A DNA stretch of 64,000 nucleotides, taken from positions 12,681,027 through 12,745,026 of the forward strand of contig OX155955.1 in the NCBI GenBank assembly GCA_944548615.1. Direction: 5' to 3'. Source of the stretch: Micropterix aruncella (Eukaryota > Arthropoda > Insecta > Lepidoptera > Micropterigidae). Position 1 is the stretch's first letter, and the number at the start of each line of letters is the position of its first letter. This document shows, one piece after another, positions 33,411-48,791 of this stretch. The notes under the pieces were generated by a model. The model ran no database searches, was not told where the DNA came from, and saw nothing but the letters and a program-made list of their open reading frames with translations. A program made the translations under genes and the position numbers.

Positions 33411-34020
33411 GAATCAAGTTTCAATTAAGGAACTTGATTTAAACAAGAACAATATTTTTTAAACAAAAGTGGCCGGTACAAAAAGTGAATATTTGTATTT
33501 ATAATTATTACAAACAATTCTTTTGCGCAGAAAAACACGTTTTTGAGGAATAAAGTTCGGCATTGAAACGATATTTGTTGAAACAAAATTCAATTTACGG
33601 ATGCTTCGTTACGGCCCCATCGACGCTTTCTATCTCTGTAAACATCCAGTGGTTAAAGACGTTTGCGCATTCTGTGATAATCTAGATGTATTTGTGTTTA
33701 TTTTTAATTTACACAATATATTTGTGTACATTTCGGATGCTAGCTATGATACTCGGGGTGACATAGCGATTCTAAGATTACCACACATTTCTAAATCGGT
33801 TCAAGGGTTTAGAAGTTATGGTGGAAAAAGTAACCGAAAACATGCTGCTGCAGGCCGTACAGCCCTGCGATGCCACACGTAGAAAGCCGGGTCAATGGGC
33901 CCGACTCACGTGAAACCGCGACAAGGCCCGTCGACCGACCCCCAGAAAGCGTAATCGTCTTTAAGCACTGGATTTTTATAGAGATAATACGCGTCAACGG
34001 GGCCGTAAGAAAAAATCGTT
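33411..34020 (+). repeat. RTE-tail-like repeat, longest copy
   Basis: 33476-33560 (aaaaagtgaatatttgtatttataattatta...aaaacacgttttt...) matches 41818-41890. 33740-33835 matches 28335-28430. 33838-34020 matches 26350-26545 in the same orientation. A family of unknown class whose end words resemble RTE-type retroposon tails. The 33601-33882 frame is incidental. Confidence 0.55.
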
Positions 34021-34776
34021 TAAACTATGTATTATGTATAGTTATTTAATAGGAGAAAGTAGTGACTAATTTAGACTCGCTAGACATTATAAATTAAATA
34101 ATTATTACTCGTGTATGATTAAAATTCTAAACACTTTATATCATTATTAGCGGTTATTGACAATATAAATTTTAAATTTAACTGACAATCATAATGTCCA
34201 ATATCCATTTTTTCCCCCAAATATTTATTATTATTATTTTAATTACTAAAAAAAAAAATATTATTGCAATGTACAGCGGTTTGCAACAAACGTATTACGA
34301 AACGTAGGTAATCTATATTTTTAAAATCTAATGTTTCTTTGTATGTGTTGTATGCATTCCTATACTATACATCCGATTGCGATGAAACTTTAGTGAATAG
34401 TTGTGCGCACGCCGAGGAAGGTGTTTGAATAAGTACAAAAACAATAGGTGGCGAGCAAGTTGTTACAACAGATGGGAATATTTCATATGAAGGATCACAA
34501 AGAATAATGATCAATATCAACTATAAAAAATTTTGGTAAATCCATTTTTAAAATTTACTAACAAAAAAATAACATTTTAACATGGGTTACATTGGTTTAG
34601 ATACATTTTGTATGTTAACCAAATTTATGAGAGTTCCTAAAAATATATACTTTTTACTTAAATTATACCTCAGAAAAAAGGAAAACGCGGAAAACACACT
34701 GGCCTTGATCAGTATTTTCCATTACATTCCCACTCGGCGTCATCGAGGTACCCATCTCTGGAACTAACAAAAAAGG
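34021..34776. other. AT-rich sequence with a decayed repeat
   Basis: 34330-34480 (catccgattgcgatgaaactttagtgaatagttgtgcgcacgccgaggaaggt) resembles the internal words of insect Helitron or retroposon families. Not resolved further. Confidence 0.35.
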
Positions 34777-34814
34777 CTGATCAAGGTCCACGTCACAGCG
34801 TGGACCTTGATCAG
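34777..34814. repeat. Perfect 16-bp hairpin, 6-nt loop
   Basis: ctgatcaaggtccacg (34777-34792), loop tcacag, exact reverse complement 34799-34814. A looser ccttgatcagtattttccattacattcc block just upstream (34700-34730) resembles the right arm plus its flank (ccttgatcagtctttaccattacacg), so this locus holds three related copies. Confidence 0.95.
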
Positions 34815-35054
34815 TCTTTACCATTACACGTTTCCATTTCCCTTTAAGTATATAAAGGCAGACAATAGTCAATCTTTCCATAATTGATTCATACTTCGAT
34901 TTGTCTCGGAACAAACCACAAAATGGCATCAGTATCTCATTTACACAAAAAAAAATGATATCGATATTTTTTTACCGTTACACTTCAAATAGTTTAGCTG
35001 CGGTTCATGTGTTTTCGGTTTACACTTTAGAGAAATAAATGATATCAAATACAA

Positions 35055-36162
35055 ACACTTTAGCAGCGCCTTCAACTCTGTTGACTTCGACTTGCTCGTT
35101 GCACGGCTACAAACTCTCAACTGTTCGCAAACCGTTATTAATTGGTTCAGCTCCTATCTCAGAGCCAGACAACAGCGTATAAAAGTAGGCGATCGATCAT
35201 CCGAATGGGTTAATCTAACAGCTGGAGCTCCACAAGGTGCGGTTCTGTCCCCGCTTCTTTTCTCAATTTTTATAAATCCTATCTCCAACCAAGTTCGTGG
35301 GCATACTCATCTGTATGCAGATGATGTTCAAATATATAATCATTTCTCTCCCGAAAACATCAATGCCTCGATCGCCATCATGAACTCTGATCTTCAGGCC
35401 ATTTGTGAATGGTGTGCGCTGATGGGTCTACTAATCAACCCTTTGAAATCCCAGGCTATACTCATTGGAGGTCGTAAATTGCTCTCTAGAGTAAATGTAA
35501 AATCCCTTCCGCTTTTAAAACTAAACGATATCACCATACAATTGTCGCAAAAAGTGAAAGATCTTGGTCTAATTATCGATGAACATTTCTCCTGGCAACC
35601 ACACGTGGACGAAGTAAGTCGTAAAATATTTGCTAGTTTTCACCCTCTGCAAACACTCAGAAGATTTCTTCCTATGGACACAAAAAAATCTCTTGCACAG
35701 TCTCTCCTCTTGCCTCTCCTTGACTATGCAGATGTGGCTTATCTCGATTTATCAGAGGAACTGCTCAACAAACTTGAACGTTTGCAAAATGTATGCATAC
35801 GATTCATCTTCGGTCTACGTAAGTATGATCACGTGTCCGACTATAGGGCACAGTTAAAGTGGTTGCCAATACGCCAAAGAAGAAATGTTCATATACTGGC
35901 TCTCCTATATCGTGTACTCACCCAATTAACACCATCCTATCTCCAGGAGCTTTTTGAACCACTAAGTTCCCACGGTCTCGTACTTCGGTCAGCCTCTGAC
36001 AGTTTATTAATAATTCCGAGTCATAATAGTGATTTCTATTCCTATTCTTTCTGTGTCCATGGTGCAAGACTCTGGAACGATCTCCCAGCAAATATACGAA
36101 ACTCGCCTTCTTTACCATCGTTTAAGACTCACCTTAAGGATTACTACCTTTCTAAGAAGTAA
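35055..36162 (+). CDS. CR1-like LINE reverse transcriptase (5'-truncated)
   Basis: The frame is open from about 35055 (SSAFNSVDFDLL, the F-D-xAFD-xVD region of RT motif A) through 356 codons from Met 35092 to the stop. From that Met: GAPQGAVLSPLLF at 45-57 and the catalytic YADD at 75-78. The thumb contains LKDLGLIIDEHFSWQPH-type words (VKDLG). The C-terminal part has RLQNVCIRFIFGLRK, PIRQRRNVHIL and FCVHGARLWNDLP, a layout typical of CR1-group proteins. RT activity would prime at nicked DNA. The fingers and all of the endonuclease are missing, so it cannot move alone, but the remaining frame is clean, suggesting recent insertion. Confidence 0.75.
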
Positions 36163-36390
36163 CCAGTTCTTCCCTTTCTCTCCTGTTCCTTTCCCAATTT
36201 CCTCTCCTCGAGCATTATTAGTCTTAAATTCTTCCACTTGTCTGTATGTTATGTAATAATCTTTATTTTCACAATGCGCGCATGTACCACTATGTTTAGG
36301 TTAGCTGTAAGACATTGCCACGTGGCAATAAGCTCGCCTTTTTTGTATACTTAATAAGTGCAAATAAAGAGTTTATTATTATTATTATAC
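35055..36390 (+). mobile_element. 5'-truncated CR1-like LINE with 3' UTR
   Basis: Begins inside the RT, and runs through the stop at 36162 and a 3' UTR with gctgtaagacattgccacgtggcaataagctcgcc, then aaataaagagtttattattattatta. The same UTR words occur at 32215-32285 and, inverted, at 53225-53310. Confidence 0.65.
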
Positions 36391-36546
36391 ATTACAGTTC
36401 GTATGTGAAGAAATAAATGGTTTGGATTGTGAAATTCCGATTGCCGGTCGACATTAGATAGTAGATATTACACGCATTTTATTTGCTTGTTCTAAGTGAA
36501 TTTGTAATATTCATCATAAAGCATTACTTTTGCTGTCAAATCAAAT

Positions 36547-37150
36547 ATGCCACCCAAACGAAAAGCGATTGGTTGATCTACACCTCAACCACGAATGAAA
36601 AAAGCATCACGAACTTCAGAAACAGACGAGCAACGCGAAGCAAGATTGTAAAGCATTCGAGTGCGCACTGATCAAGCTCATTCGTCTGAAACAGACGAAG
36701 CAAGACTGGAAATGACGTTCGTCTGAAACAGTCTAGCAACGGGAAGCAAAACTAGAAACTGTTCGAGTACGCACTGCTCGATCCAGACGAACACAGTAAT
36801 CTCGATGCGTTTCATTAGCATGCTAATTATGATTACAGTCTTCATCCAAGTATGGTTTTTGGAAATATGAATAAATTATGCGTGTATTGCAATAACCTCA
36901 AATTCATGAATAAAATCCCAGGAATGCAATGCGCGGATGGTAAAGTGAAATTGCCAGAATTACATTCGCCACCCGAACCATTGTCGACTTAGTAGCAGGT
37001 GACACAAACCAATCGAAAAATTTCTTGACAAACATACGCAGGTACAATTCATGCTTCCAAATGACATCGATCGGTGACATCGAGCGGTACAAATATCATT
37101 TGCGAAAAGTATATACTTAACATTCAAAGTGCAAGGGTTCATTCATTCAT
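36547..37150 (+). pseudogene. Helitron Rep/helicase protein, N-terminal part
   Basis: Starting at ATG 36547 (MPPKRKAIG), broken frames show the ETDEQREARL/SSETDEAR repeat block, then HPSMVFGNMNKLCVYCNNLKF and IPGMQCADGKVKLPEL...PPEPL. This is the N-terminal zinc-rich region of animal Helitron proteins. A further piece near 37010-37070 reads HFLTNIRRYNSCFQMTSIG. The HUH Rep nuclease domain, which would nick DNA for rolling-circle transposition, is absent. Stops at 36590, 36650 and elsewhere. Confidence 0.65.
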
Positions 37151-37284
37151 ACTGCCGAACGCATAATGAATCCGAATAATGAAAGACATCACATTTTTCC
37201 GAAACACCAATCCACTACGACTTTGCAACGGAATCAGGCTTTCAGTAAAAAAAGATGATGAACGATATCATCGAAGCTACAAGT

Positions 37285-37620
37285 ATAAATGGAAAATTTA
37301 ATAGAGATGTTGAAGAAATTTAATGGATGTGATATACTGTTGCCAAACATCCCAATGATACCGACAGATAAACATTTAGAATTCAAACGTTTTGCAGTTT
37401 CCGGTGCGACTTACATTTGCAATGACCGTCAACAAAGTACAAGGACAATCGCTACAAGTGTGTGGACTAAATTTGAAAAAGCCATGCTTCTCACATGGAC
37501 AACTGTATGGGGCAAGTTCACGCGTCGGAAAACCTTCTCATTTATTCATGTATGCACCAGACGGAAAAGCAAAAACAAATGTTGCAGAATTAAAGCACAA
37601 ACACTTTCTTTATTAGAGTG
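37285..37620 (+). pseudogene. Helitron PIF1-type helicase, C-terminal part
   Basis: After a shift between two frames (37289 and 37392) one reads [26 protein letters not shown], then VCGLNL, then [24 protein letters not shown]. This is the last helicase motif region (AMTINKAQGQ...YVALSRV) of Helitron PIF1-like helicases. The rest of the helicase and the Rep domain are missing between this and the N-terminal piece. A ctag|t at 37658-37661 could be the 3' terminus, but I see no hairpin before it. Confidence 0.7.
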
Positions 37621-37664
37621 GCATTGCAACGCATATTTATAAAAGAGCTATGTAGAGCTAGTAT

Positions 37665-39329
37665 TTAATAAAAGGGAATACAATTTAACCTAAACTTCCT
37701 AATCCCACAGCGATTTGCATCACGCTTATATGTGATGATCCACGGCAAGCATTACAGGGCAGGCATTTGAACATAGTAAAAAGTATCGTACATGTTTAAA
37801 AGAAGAGAATGAAAACACAAACAATAGGTTAAAAACACGTAAAAAATTAATTTCTGAATGACAACTAACTAAACAAAAAAATATATTAATATCTAACAGA
37901 AAACAAAATAATATAAATATTGTCATTACATTATAGATAATAAGCGACACTTAACCTATACTTAATAATATTTCATATAATCATAACATCAAATATAAAT
38001 AACAGTTCTCAAGTTTGTAAAAAAATTCAAAAGGAAAAAAAACGACTGTTATAATTATTATTTTTTTATGTTTATATAATAATATTCTTTTATTATTTAT
38101 AGTGACTGTTTTTGAATAATTTCAACTTAACTTTAAGATTATTATTATTATTTTATTTCCATATCGTAGATAGAATTTAATTTGATCTTCTTAAATACTA
38201 TAACGATGGTTGCATTTTCTTGCTATTTACCATTTCTTTAATCGTTTCTACCTATAGGTTTCGGTAATCATGTATATAAGTTGGATTTTATTTTTATATT
38301 GTGTACTACTGGTTGAATACATAAAGACATAAGAAACCCAACGTCCGCATACGCTTTTACGTCAATCCGCCTCGAAATAAGAAAACGTCCACCTCATTGA
38401 AGCTTAAGACGAATTAGGCATTATTTCCGCTTCCCTACTGCGGACATCCCGGATTTTCCACAATAATACAAGTTTTTGTATTGAAGCATATGAAAGGATT
38501 CGCCGACCTTTTTTCTTTGTTACACAGCATGTGTATACGAGATGTTATAAATAAAATAGCATAAAATATATACTTACTCTGTGGTCAAAAACCCCGTCGT
38601 TTTTTTTTCACTATTTATTTAATTATTGGGAAGTAATTTAATTGTGTGGAGTGTAATCAAACAATGGACAAACTTAGAAATCAAATCTAGCTCCATCAGT
38701 CTTCTTCTATTGGTAGTGATGCTTGACAAATTATGCCAATTCCACTCTGCGCCCTAATCTATGTATTGTCAAGTCTTTGTCATTACTTGAGTAGTCAGTA
38801 CTCACTCTCCAAGTACTAAATGCTTGCTATATTAAAAAACCTGTCATCGACTAAGCTGAACGATACTGAAATAGTAGGGAAATATCTCTTGGTAATAATT
38901 AGTAACAATCGTTGATGTGTTGGTCATAAAATTAAAAACGCTCTTATATTACAATTGAATCGAAAATAAACCATAGCATTTTTATTTTTAATGAAAAATA
39001 CGTTTAGAATTTACTAAAAGGGTATAATAGTATTATAGATTTATTTTATAAAAATAATGAGAATGTTCAACTTAATCAATAGCTGTCGCCCATAAGTGAG
39101 GTACAAACTGCCGCGCTGCGGGTGGCCAGTTTGATTTTTTGACATATCGTTCTAAATGGTAATCGTTTTCTGTGTGTTCATATTGTGTTTTTTCCACAGC
39201 TATATCGGCATTGCGTTTAGTTTGGGACTTAGTTTTGTGAAAAATTCATATTACCGCTGTGCCGCTGTGGTTGTTTTAATTACTAATCGTTGAATATCAT
39301 TTTACGAGTATAAGAAACCAGGAAAGGGA
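37665..39329. other. AT-rich intergenic sequence
   Basis: Mostly low-complexity AT-rich. 38340-38470 is GC-balanced, and 39080-39300 (caaactgccgcgctgcgggtggccag ...) looks like an old repeat. No gene recognised. Confidence 0.35.
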
Positions 39330-39896
39330 TCGTCCTTTAATCACGTGAGGCTCGAAATGGGGGGAGTGGTTGGGAAAAAATCGCGAAATATTACAAGGAA
39401 AGGGGGGGGGGGTATAGTAAGATATCACGCGTATTTATTTTTCAAGAATGATCGTCAGCAGCTTGCGGGAAGGACGTGCCAGCGGTGTGGACTGTACTTT
39501 TGTACAAAGAAGAATGTTAAGGCTTATGTAAATTCATGACACGAGCAACCTAATGATCCAAGCAACAATAGTCCACAGATGCATAATATTCGTCTTTCAC
39601 GCATCCTCATTCAACGATCGTGAGAGATTCTCAGCGTAGGGATCGAAAATAATGAAGCCGAGTAGCTTTGTGAGACCGAAATTGATTTTAAAACGATGTT
39701 TAATTTTCCAGAATTAAATTAGATTATTGCTGTATTTAAAGATAATATTCTGTAAAATTTTAAGATACTTTGTACCAAAAAATACATGTAATTTTGGGTA
39801 GAGGGGGAGGGGGCTAGTTTTAAACCTCACCACGTATCACCAGGGGTGAAGGAGGGATAAAAATTTGCTAATAAACATCACGTGATTAATGGACGA
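39330..39896. mobile_element. TIR element with G-rich subterminal blocks
   Basis: tcgtcctttaatcacgtga (39330-39348) and its partner at 39878-39896 are 19-bp inverted repeats with one mismatch. Poly-G/GA-rich blocks lie inside each end (39359-39412 and 39798-39812). No transposase frame and no obvious target duplication. It could be a MITE; class unknown. Confidence 0.5.
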
Positions 39897-40004
39897 CACC
39901 AAAGATATAATTTAGTAAAATATGGGCAATGTATATAACAATATAATGGTTGCCTAATGGTTCCGTGGAGCATGGTTCTGATAGTCTGCCTGTGTTTTTT
40001 TAGG

Positions 40005-40140
40005 TATACTCAACTCACGGTGCAGCTCCTATCCGGTGGCCTTCTCGAAGAGGGACTAACCTGGAATTTTTTCTGTAAACTCTGCCTGCGGCTGTTACCT
40101 GCAATCGTAGACAGATAGGATCAGAGTTTCCTATCCGGAG
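40005..40140 (+). repeat. Dispersed repeat family B, copy with long right part
   Basis: ctcaactcacggtgcagctcctatccggtgg ... gactaacctgga...ctctgcctgcggctg..acctgcaatcgtagacag aligns almost throughout with 45195-45335 in the same orientation. Confidence 0.7.
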
Positions 40141-40769
40141 AACACCTCGAGCGGAACTGGGCGTCGGCTATACTTAAACATACCAATTTGTAAAATGTAA
40201 AGTAATGAAAACTTTGGACAGCCTTTGTTGTCTTCAGGGAGAAAAGATTTTATATCTTTAGACGTTATTAATCCGTAGAATGCAATGTCGTTAAAAGATA
40301 CACACGACTGCATATCGATGTCGTACAGTTGGAATTTGAGTTTAATTTCAAGATCTCGTGTTTATCGCTCGGAAGTTTTATAGCTCCAAGCGTGGTCATA
40401 AAGAAACTCACGTAAGTTATTTAAGTGTGTCAGATTCCAGATTCCGATGTTATTTTAAAGCTACTTTTCCGGCGTGAATATCGAAGAGATCCACATAAAT
40501 TGTCGCTTTTTGTAATCGGCCATCATAACTCGCTGTTCTAAGTTCAACGGTTTTCGAATTATAAGTTCTATACTTTAAACTCAAAAACTTATAAACGGGT
40601 TTGTATCTCCTATTACCCGGCTCAAGAAGTCAGCTATCATAAGCAAAAAAAGACATAAAAATCGTTGGGTTGATTTGGAATTTTTTAAATTACAGACGAC
40701 ATCCAAATGAGAAATATGTACTACGGCCCTCTATTAAAACTGATATGGAGTGGAATGAAGTTAACTTTT
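40141..40769. other. Unassigned sequence
   Basis: The minus frame 40131-40313 is unrecognised. 40370-40640 is GC-balanced and not visibly repeated. Confidence 0.3.
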
Positions 40770-41420
40770 ATTGAATATTTTTTTCGGCATAGTTACCTTT
40801 TAGGTTTATACCTACACTTGATATATATTTTTTTTAACATAAAACACCCTTCCTAAAAAACTCTTTAACCCTATCACCTAAAATGTCCTGCACTATCGCG
40901 TCATCATCTTCAAATTTTCTACCTCTCTCAATATTGTCGGAAATGGCCATAAATCAATAGGAATAGATTCTAATACCTTGCACAAAGTCTGGTGAGTATG
41001 AAGGATATTCCAGTAATTCAAAGCCAGCTTCTTCAATGCTAGCCAACGCAACTCAGTACGAGTGTGCTAGGGCGTTATCTTTGTGAAACAAAACAATTTT
41101 AGCGAGTTTGCCTTTCCGTTTTTCACGTATTCCGTTTCGCAATTTTTTTATCTGTTCAGCATATACAGCCCTCATTGTAATAGTTCCATGATCAAAGTAT
41201 TCAAACATTACGACCCTTTGACTGTCGCAGAAAAGAGAGCCAGTCTTGAAATACTCGCTCTTTTTATCTTTTTTTTCAAGCAAAGGATTATATATTTTTT
41301 TAACAATCGCGAGAAATTCCGTTTTTTTTATTATTGCCTCTTTTTGCCCTTTCATTTAGCCCTATTCGACAAAATACAAACAATTACCAATAATAAAAAA
41401 AAAAAAGTTGATTTTTAGAA
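40770..41420 (-). pseudogene. mariner-type DD34D transposase pseudogene
   Basis: The 100-codon frame 41053-41355 reads VVMFEYFDHGTITMRAVYAEQ (the post-motif-1 region), then LRNGIREKRKGKLAKIVLFHKDNALAHS, where D of HKDNA is the second catalytic Asp. Continuing in another frame: LASIEEAGFELLEYPSYSPDF, with the third Asp in YSPD, and a C-terminal KGNYAEK-like end. The first catalytic Asp region and the helix-turn-helix domains are not readable. Frameshifted and dead. TIRs not identified. Confidence 0.7.
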
Positions 41421-42704
<1,284 letters not shown>

Positions 42705-43099
42705 TGAGTCCCAGTTATCGCCATTGTTGATTCACAACACCGATCGTTATTCGTTTGACATATATGCAGTTTTGCCAATTCCATACAAGCGAATTTCGTC
42801 TACCAACCGCAAGAGTCGAAATCAGCGACTTAATATTTAATAATTTATGCGATAAATTGCTATGGGATTGGGTTATTAAAATGCAAAATAAATAAAACAT
42901 TGAATATTTTAAAACAGCAATTTTTATTTTGATAAAATACTTATTTCTAATAAAGTAACCATTTTACGACATAGAGTCAAGGTGGTCCTGTCCTTGTATT
43001 GAATTTTGGGATAAATAAATTCAAAAAGGTTTTTATAATAAAATTAATCTCGGTTTTGACTTCTTTATTAAATTAAGAAAATTTAGAAATTAGCTACAC
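42705..43099. other. Intergenic sequence
   Basis: No gene. The minus frame 42715-42900 is unrecognised. Confidence 0.35.
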
Positions 43100-45189
<2,090 letters not shown>

Positions 45190-45335
45190 CCATAGGTCGG
45201 CTCAACTCACGGTTCAGTTCCCATCCGGTAGTTTCCTCGCAAATAGACTAACCTGGAAGGGTTCTTGTGAACTCTGTCTGCGGCTGCAACCTACAGTCGT
45301 AGACAGTTGAAATCGGAGGTTGTGATCCGGGGGAA
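45190..45335 (+). repeat. Dispersed repeat family B, second long copy
   Basis: Aligns with 40005-40140 along its length (actcacggttcag..cccatccggtag ... gactaacctggaaggg ... ctgtctgcggctgcaacctacagtcgtagacag). Confidence 0.7.
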
Positions 45336-45529
45336 CTGGACGATTTACGTACAGTGCGGTGTTAGCCAATCGACCGTGCAATCCGGCGAATAACCGTGGG
45401 AGTCTGTAACCGTATTTTTTCTAAGCAGCGAGGGGTAGTGGTCAATCTGACGTCATCCACCCTTAGAAACGATCTGTTCGCCATCCGATCCCGTGTGAGC
45501 TTGACGGGCAAAGGGTCCGTAATTTCTTC

Positions 45530-45606
45530 GTCTACAAATTTCACGCGGTAAATTCGTTTTCTATCCTATTTATAATGTCAAACAACCGTGATAGTCTTCG
45601 ATTTTA
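45530..45606 (+). mobile_element. Penelope-like 3' end fragment
   Basis: tctacaaatttcacgcggtaaattcg... through atgtcaaacaaccgtgatagtcttcgattt is the right arm of the family with its full outer end (compare 1129-1200 inverted). It joins an unrelated minus frame (45362-45544) on its left, so it is a short scrap. Confidence 0.75.
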
Positions 45607-46859
45607 TATCTTTACGTTCACTCCATGGGAGACCGAATGACGAGACATCGTTTTACCTCCCTGGGGTGACGGTTCCGCCCATTGTAATTGACACCCCACA
45701 ATGCCCCCTTCGAATGAAGAAACATTATCACAGTTTTTCGTTTAGTTTTATCCATTTTGAAAAAAAAATCATCACAAAGATTTTCTAAACGATAACTTGC
45801 AAGAAAGTAATCACTACATCGACCTCAAACATAGAACATTGATAGTTAGCTTTTTAAGTCGCGTAGGCCAGGTACATATTATCCCGCCTACGTATTAATC
45901 GAAGTCTGGCAAATTATTAATATCCTGTTTTGAATTCACATTACATCCATTGAAGTTCGGTAAAGACTTTAAGCACTTTGGTCTTCGTAAATCACGATTC
46001 CATATCATAACTTAAATTAGATTCTGGCAGGTAGTATGAGAATCCAAATGTAAATATAAATTGTTAACATTTTGTGTTTATCAACAGCACAGTATTATTA
46101 GGATACAGCTCGCGCCCGTGAAAGAGGCTTCCGACGAAATATGGCTCCCGACGAGGATACGCCTTTAACTATGGTAGCCAGTTCTTTTTTCTTTCCAGAG
46201 CATTTTAGTAAAAGCTTGTTTATAAAATTGGTTAAAGTTTGTTTTAAAAAATGCTTTTTACTTATTAACATTGTTTGTTTTTACCATGGATGAACGATCG
46301 AAATGTCTCACTTGTATAACACTTTGTGCGAGCGCGATACTAGTTCGCTGCACTCCGCCGCTATTTGCTCGCGAAAGGGGATGTAAGATTTTCCAACATA
46401 TCTAAACATCACGCGATTTTCCAATTTATTTTACCACTTTCGCTCCACCTTCGCGTGGCCTCACTTAACCGACCGCGACGAGCTTTAAGACCTCTTTAAC
46501 ATGCAATCTACTATTACAACTTTTTTTTACTTTTCCATACTAGGTAATGGGTAAAGTATACTGACTAATAATGCTAAAATTTAAATATAGCGATGTATAG
46601 GGTAGACTGGGGTTAATACAAACACAAGGACTATTGAAATAGTAGACAAAATAATAAGAAACGGTATGCTTTACTTTCAAGCGATTATTTTTCGCCACGA
46701 GACACCCTCTAATCACCCGTCACTCATGGGTTTCAGTACGCAGCAGTAGCATGTAGCAGCTTGAAATTTTGCCATATGCCTTAAATTTGCAATTAAATGA
46801 ATGCGGTTTTTACATGACTGACCAATAAAAAAAGGAGTGTAATGTGTTCAGGGTTCATC
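45607..46859. other. Intergenic sequence
   Basis: 46100-46170 has RTE-tail-like words (ggcttccgacgaaatatggctcccgacgagga). 46290-46480 is GC-balanced. No gene recognised. Confidence 0.35.
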
Positions 46860-47110
46860 TATGCATGTTTTCCATGTCTTAATTCCGCCATAACCTCTAA
46901 ACGCTTAACCTGATTTAAAAGTGTGTGGTATCGTAAGAATACCATTAAACAGTTGCTGTCGGTAGAGAAAATAACTGTCCATAGATAACAACTTAAAGAA
47001 CGAGAGTTGGGTTGTATCTCGAGGGGCCAACCCTTTGTTTCCCCTTTTCTATTACAAACTGATATAGGAGTATAAAATAAATGTGGCGTAATAAGAAAGG
47101 ATCTTGGCAA
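46860..47110 (-). repeat. RTE-tail-like repeat, inverted copy
   Basis: ttccgccataacctctaaacgcttaacctgatttaaaagtgtgtggta is the reverse complement of the ctaaatcggttcaagggtttagaagttatggtgg type seen at 33790. It is followed by aactgtccatag as at 26110. Confidence 0.55.
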
Positions 47111-47550
47111 AATCTTTAGGGGGTGAAAAGGGGTAGATATTGAAAATTGTATTGGCCCAAGGTTTTTCTAAGAAATAGAACAAGATAATATTTCGAAATT
47201 CAACTGAAATACTCCTTTATTTAGATACTCGATGGTTTGGCGAAATTCAATTCTAGATAGAGAATGAATTTTAAAAAATTGTGCTGGTTAATCCGAGCAG
47301 ACCTCTAAAATTCACCTTACATGGTGGGGGGTTTAAATAAGGGGTATAAATTTATATAGTCGAGAGCCTACCTGCAAAGTGGAACAGGATAGGTTTATAC
47401 AATTAATCTAAAGCTGTTCGAGGGCAATTCAAATGCAACGATACGATAATTGCCCAGGCGGAAAACATGAAATAACCTGTGGAATTCCTAACTGCATGAG
47501 CTACCCAGAGCTGCCACCCACACCGTTTGTTAATGTCAAGGGATCGTGTT
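47111..47550. other. Unassigned sequence before the tandem duplication
   Basis: ggggtgaaaaggggtagata (47109) and catggtggggggtttaaataaggggt (47320) are related G-rich words of retroposon style. Confidence 0.3.
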
Positions 47551-48746
47551 TCTAATCTAAACTCTTTGAAGTCCTGCAACGCAAAGTTCGTCAAAGAGGT
47601 AAAATATATAAGGAATCGGTGTTGCAATGCCCTCGCGGCTTTTGACTACTTATTTCACTTTAAGAGATTACCGTTTGTTTACGCCAGGAATATTCGTAAG
47701 TCCCAATGGAAGTCGTTAAAAAGACATAAGCAGCAGGAAGAAATTGTTTTTTTGTCGGGTCAAGTTTAAGTTTATTAGGAAATTTACTCCAAAAAAGAAG
47801 TCAGTTTGTTTTCATGCTAATTTATTTCTTATGATTTATTACAAGCAATAATAGAAGAAGGGCTATGCTATTCAGTATACATTATAATAAATAGTGCAGG
47901 AAAAACAAGTTAAACCCATAGCCATTGGCTCATGGGATACCAAACTGAGCAAAAACGCTCGTATCTAGGGATGCTTATATTTCCACTTAGGATATTGATT
48001 ATCCGCGAGCTGATAGGTATGACGTTCTGTTATATAAATATTGAAATGAAGTTCAAAACATTAAAACAATGTTAAAAATTTAATACTCTCGTGCTTTTCC
48101 TCTTAAAAAGGGGATGCCACATCAAGACATTAAAACTCTTGGAATCTTCTAATCTTAACTCTTCGAAGTCCTGCAACGGAAAGTTCATCAAAGAGGTAAA
48201 ATATATAAGGAATCGGTGTTGCAATGCGCTCGCGGCTTTTGACTACCTATTTCATTTTCAGATATTACAGTTCGTTTACGCCAGGACTATTCGTAAGTCC
48301 CAATGAAAGTCGTTAAAAAGACACTTATGTCTTCAGAAAGAAATTGTTTTTTTGCCGGGTCAAGTTTAAGTTTATTCGGAAATTTACTCCAAAAAAGAAG
48401 TCAGTTTTTTATGCAAATTTATTTATTATGATTTATTACAAACAATAATATTTACAGAAGAAGGACTATGCTATTCAGTATACATTATAATAAATAGTGT
48501 AGGAAAAACAAGTTAAACCCATAGCCATTGGTTCATGGGATACCTAACTGAGCAAAAATGCCCGTATCTAGGAATGCTGATATTGCACTTAGAATATTGA
48601 TTATCCGCGAGCTGATAGGTGTGACGTTCTGTTATATAAATATTGAAATGGAGTTCAAAACATTAAAACAATGTTCAAAAGTTAATTCTCTCGTGCTTTT
48701 CCTCTTAAAAAGGGGATGCCATCAAAACATCGAAACTCTTGTTTTC
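47551..48746. repeat. 597-bp tandem duplication
   Basis: tctaatct(a/t)aactctt(t/c)gaagtcctgcaacg at 47551 recurs at 48148, and homology continues through ...aaaaaggggatgcca(ca)tca for about 597 bp with mostly point changes. A shared frame (LNSxKSCNxKFxKEVKYI, then NALAAFDYLF) is open in the first 150 bp of each unit, but by my reading synonymous and non-synonymous differences are similar in number, so constraint is not shown. Confidence 0.9.
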
Positions 48747-48791
48747 AAAGGTTTTTGGAAATATGTGTCGCAAGGAAATAAAAACAACAGG

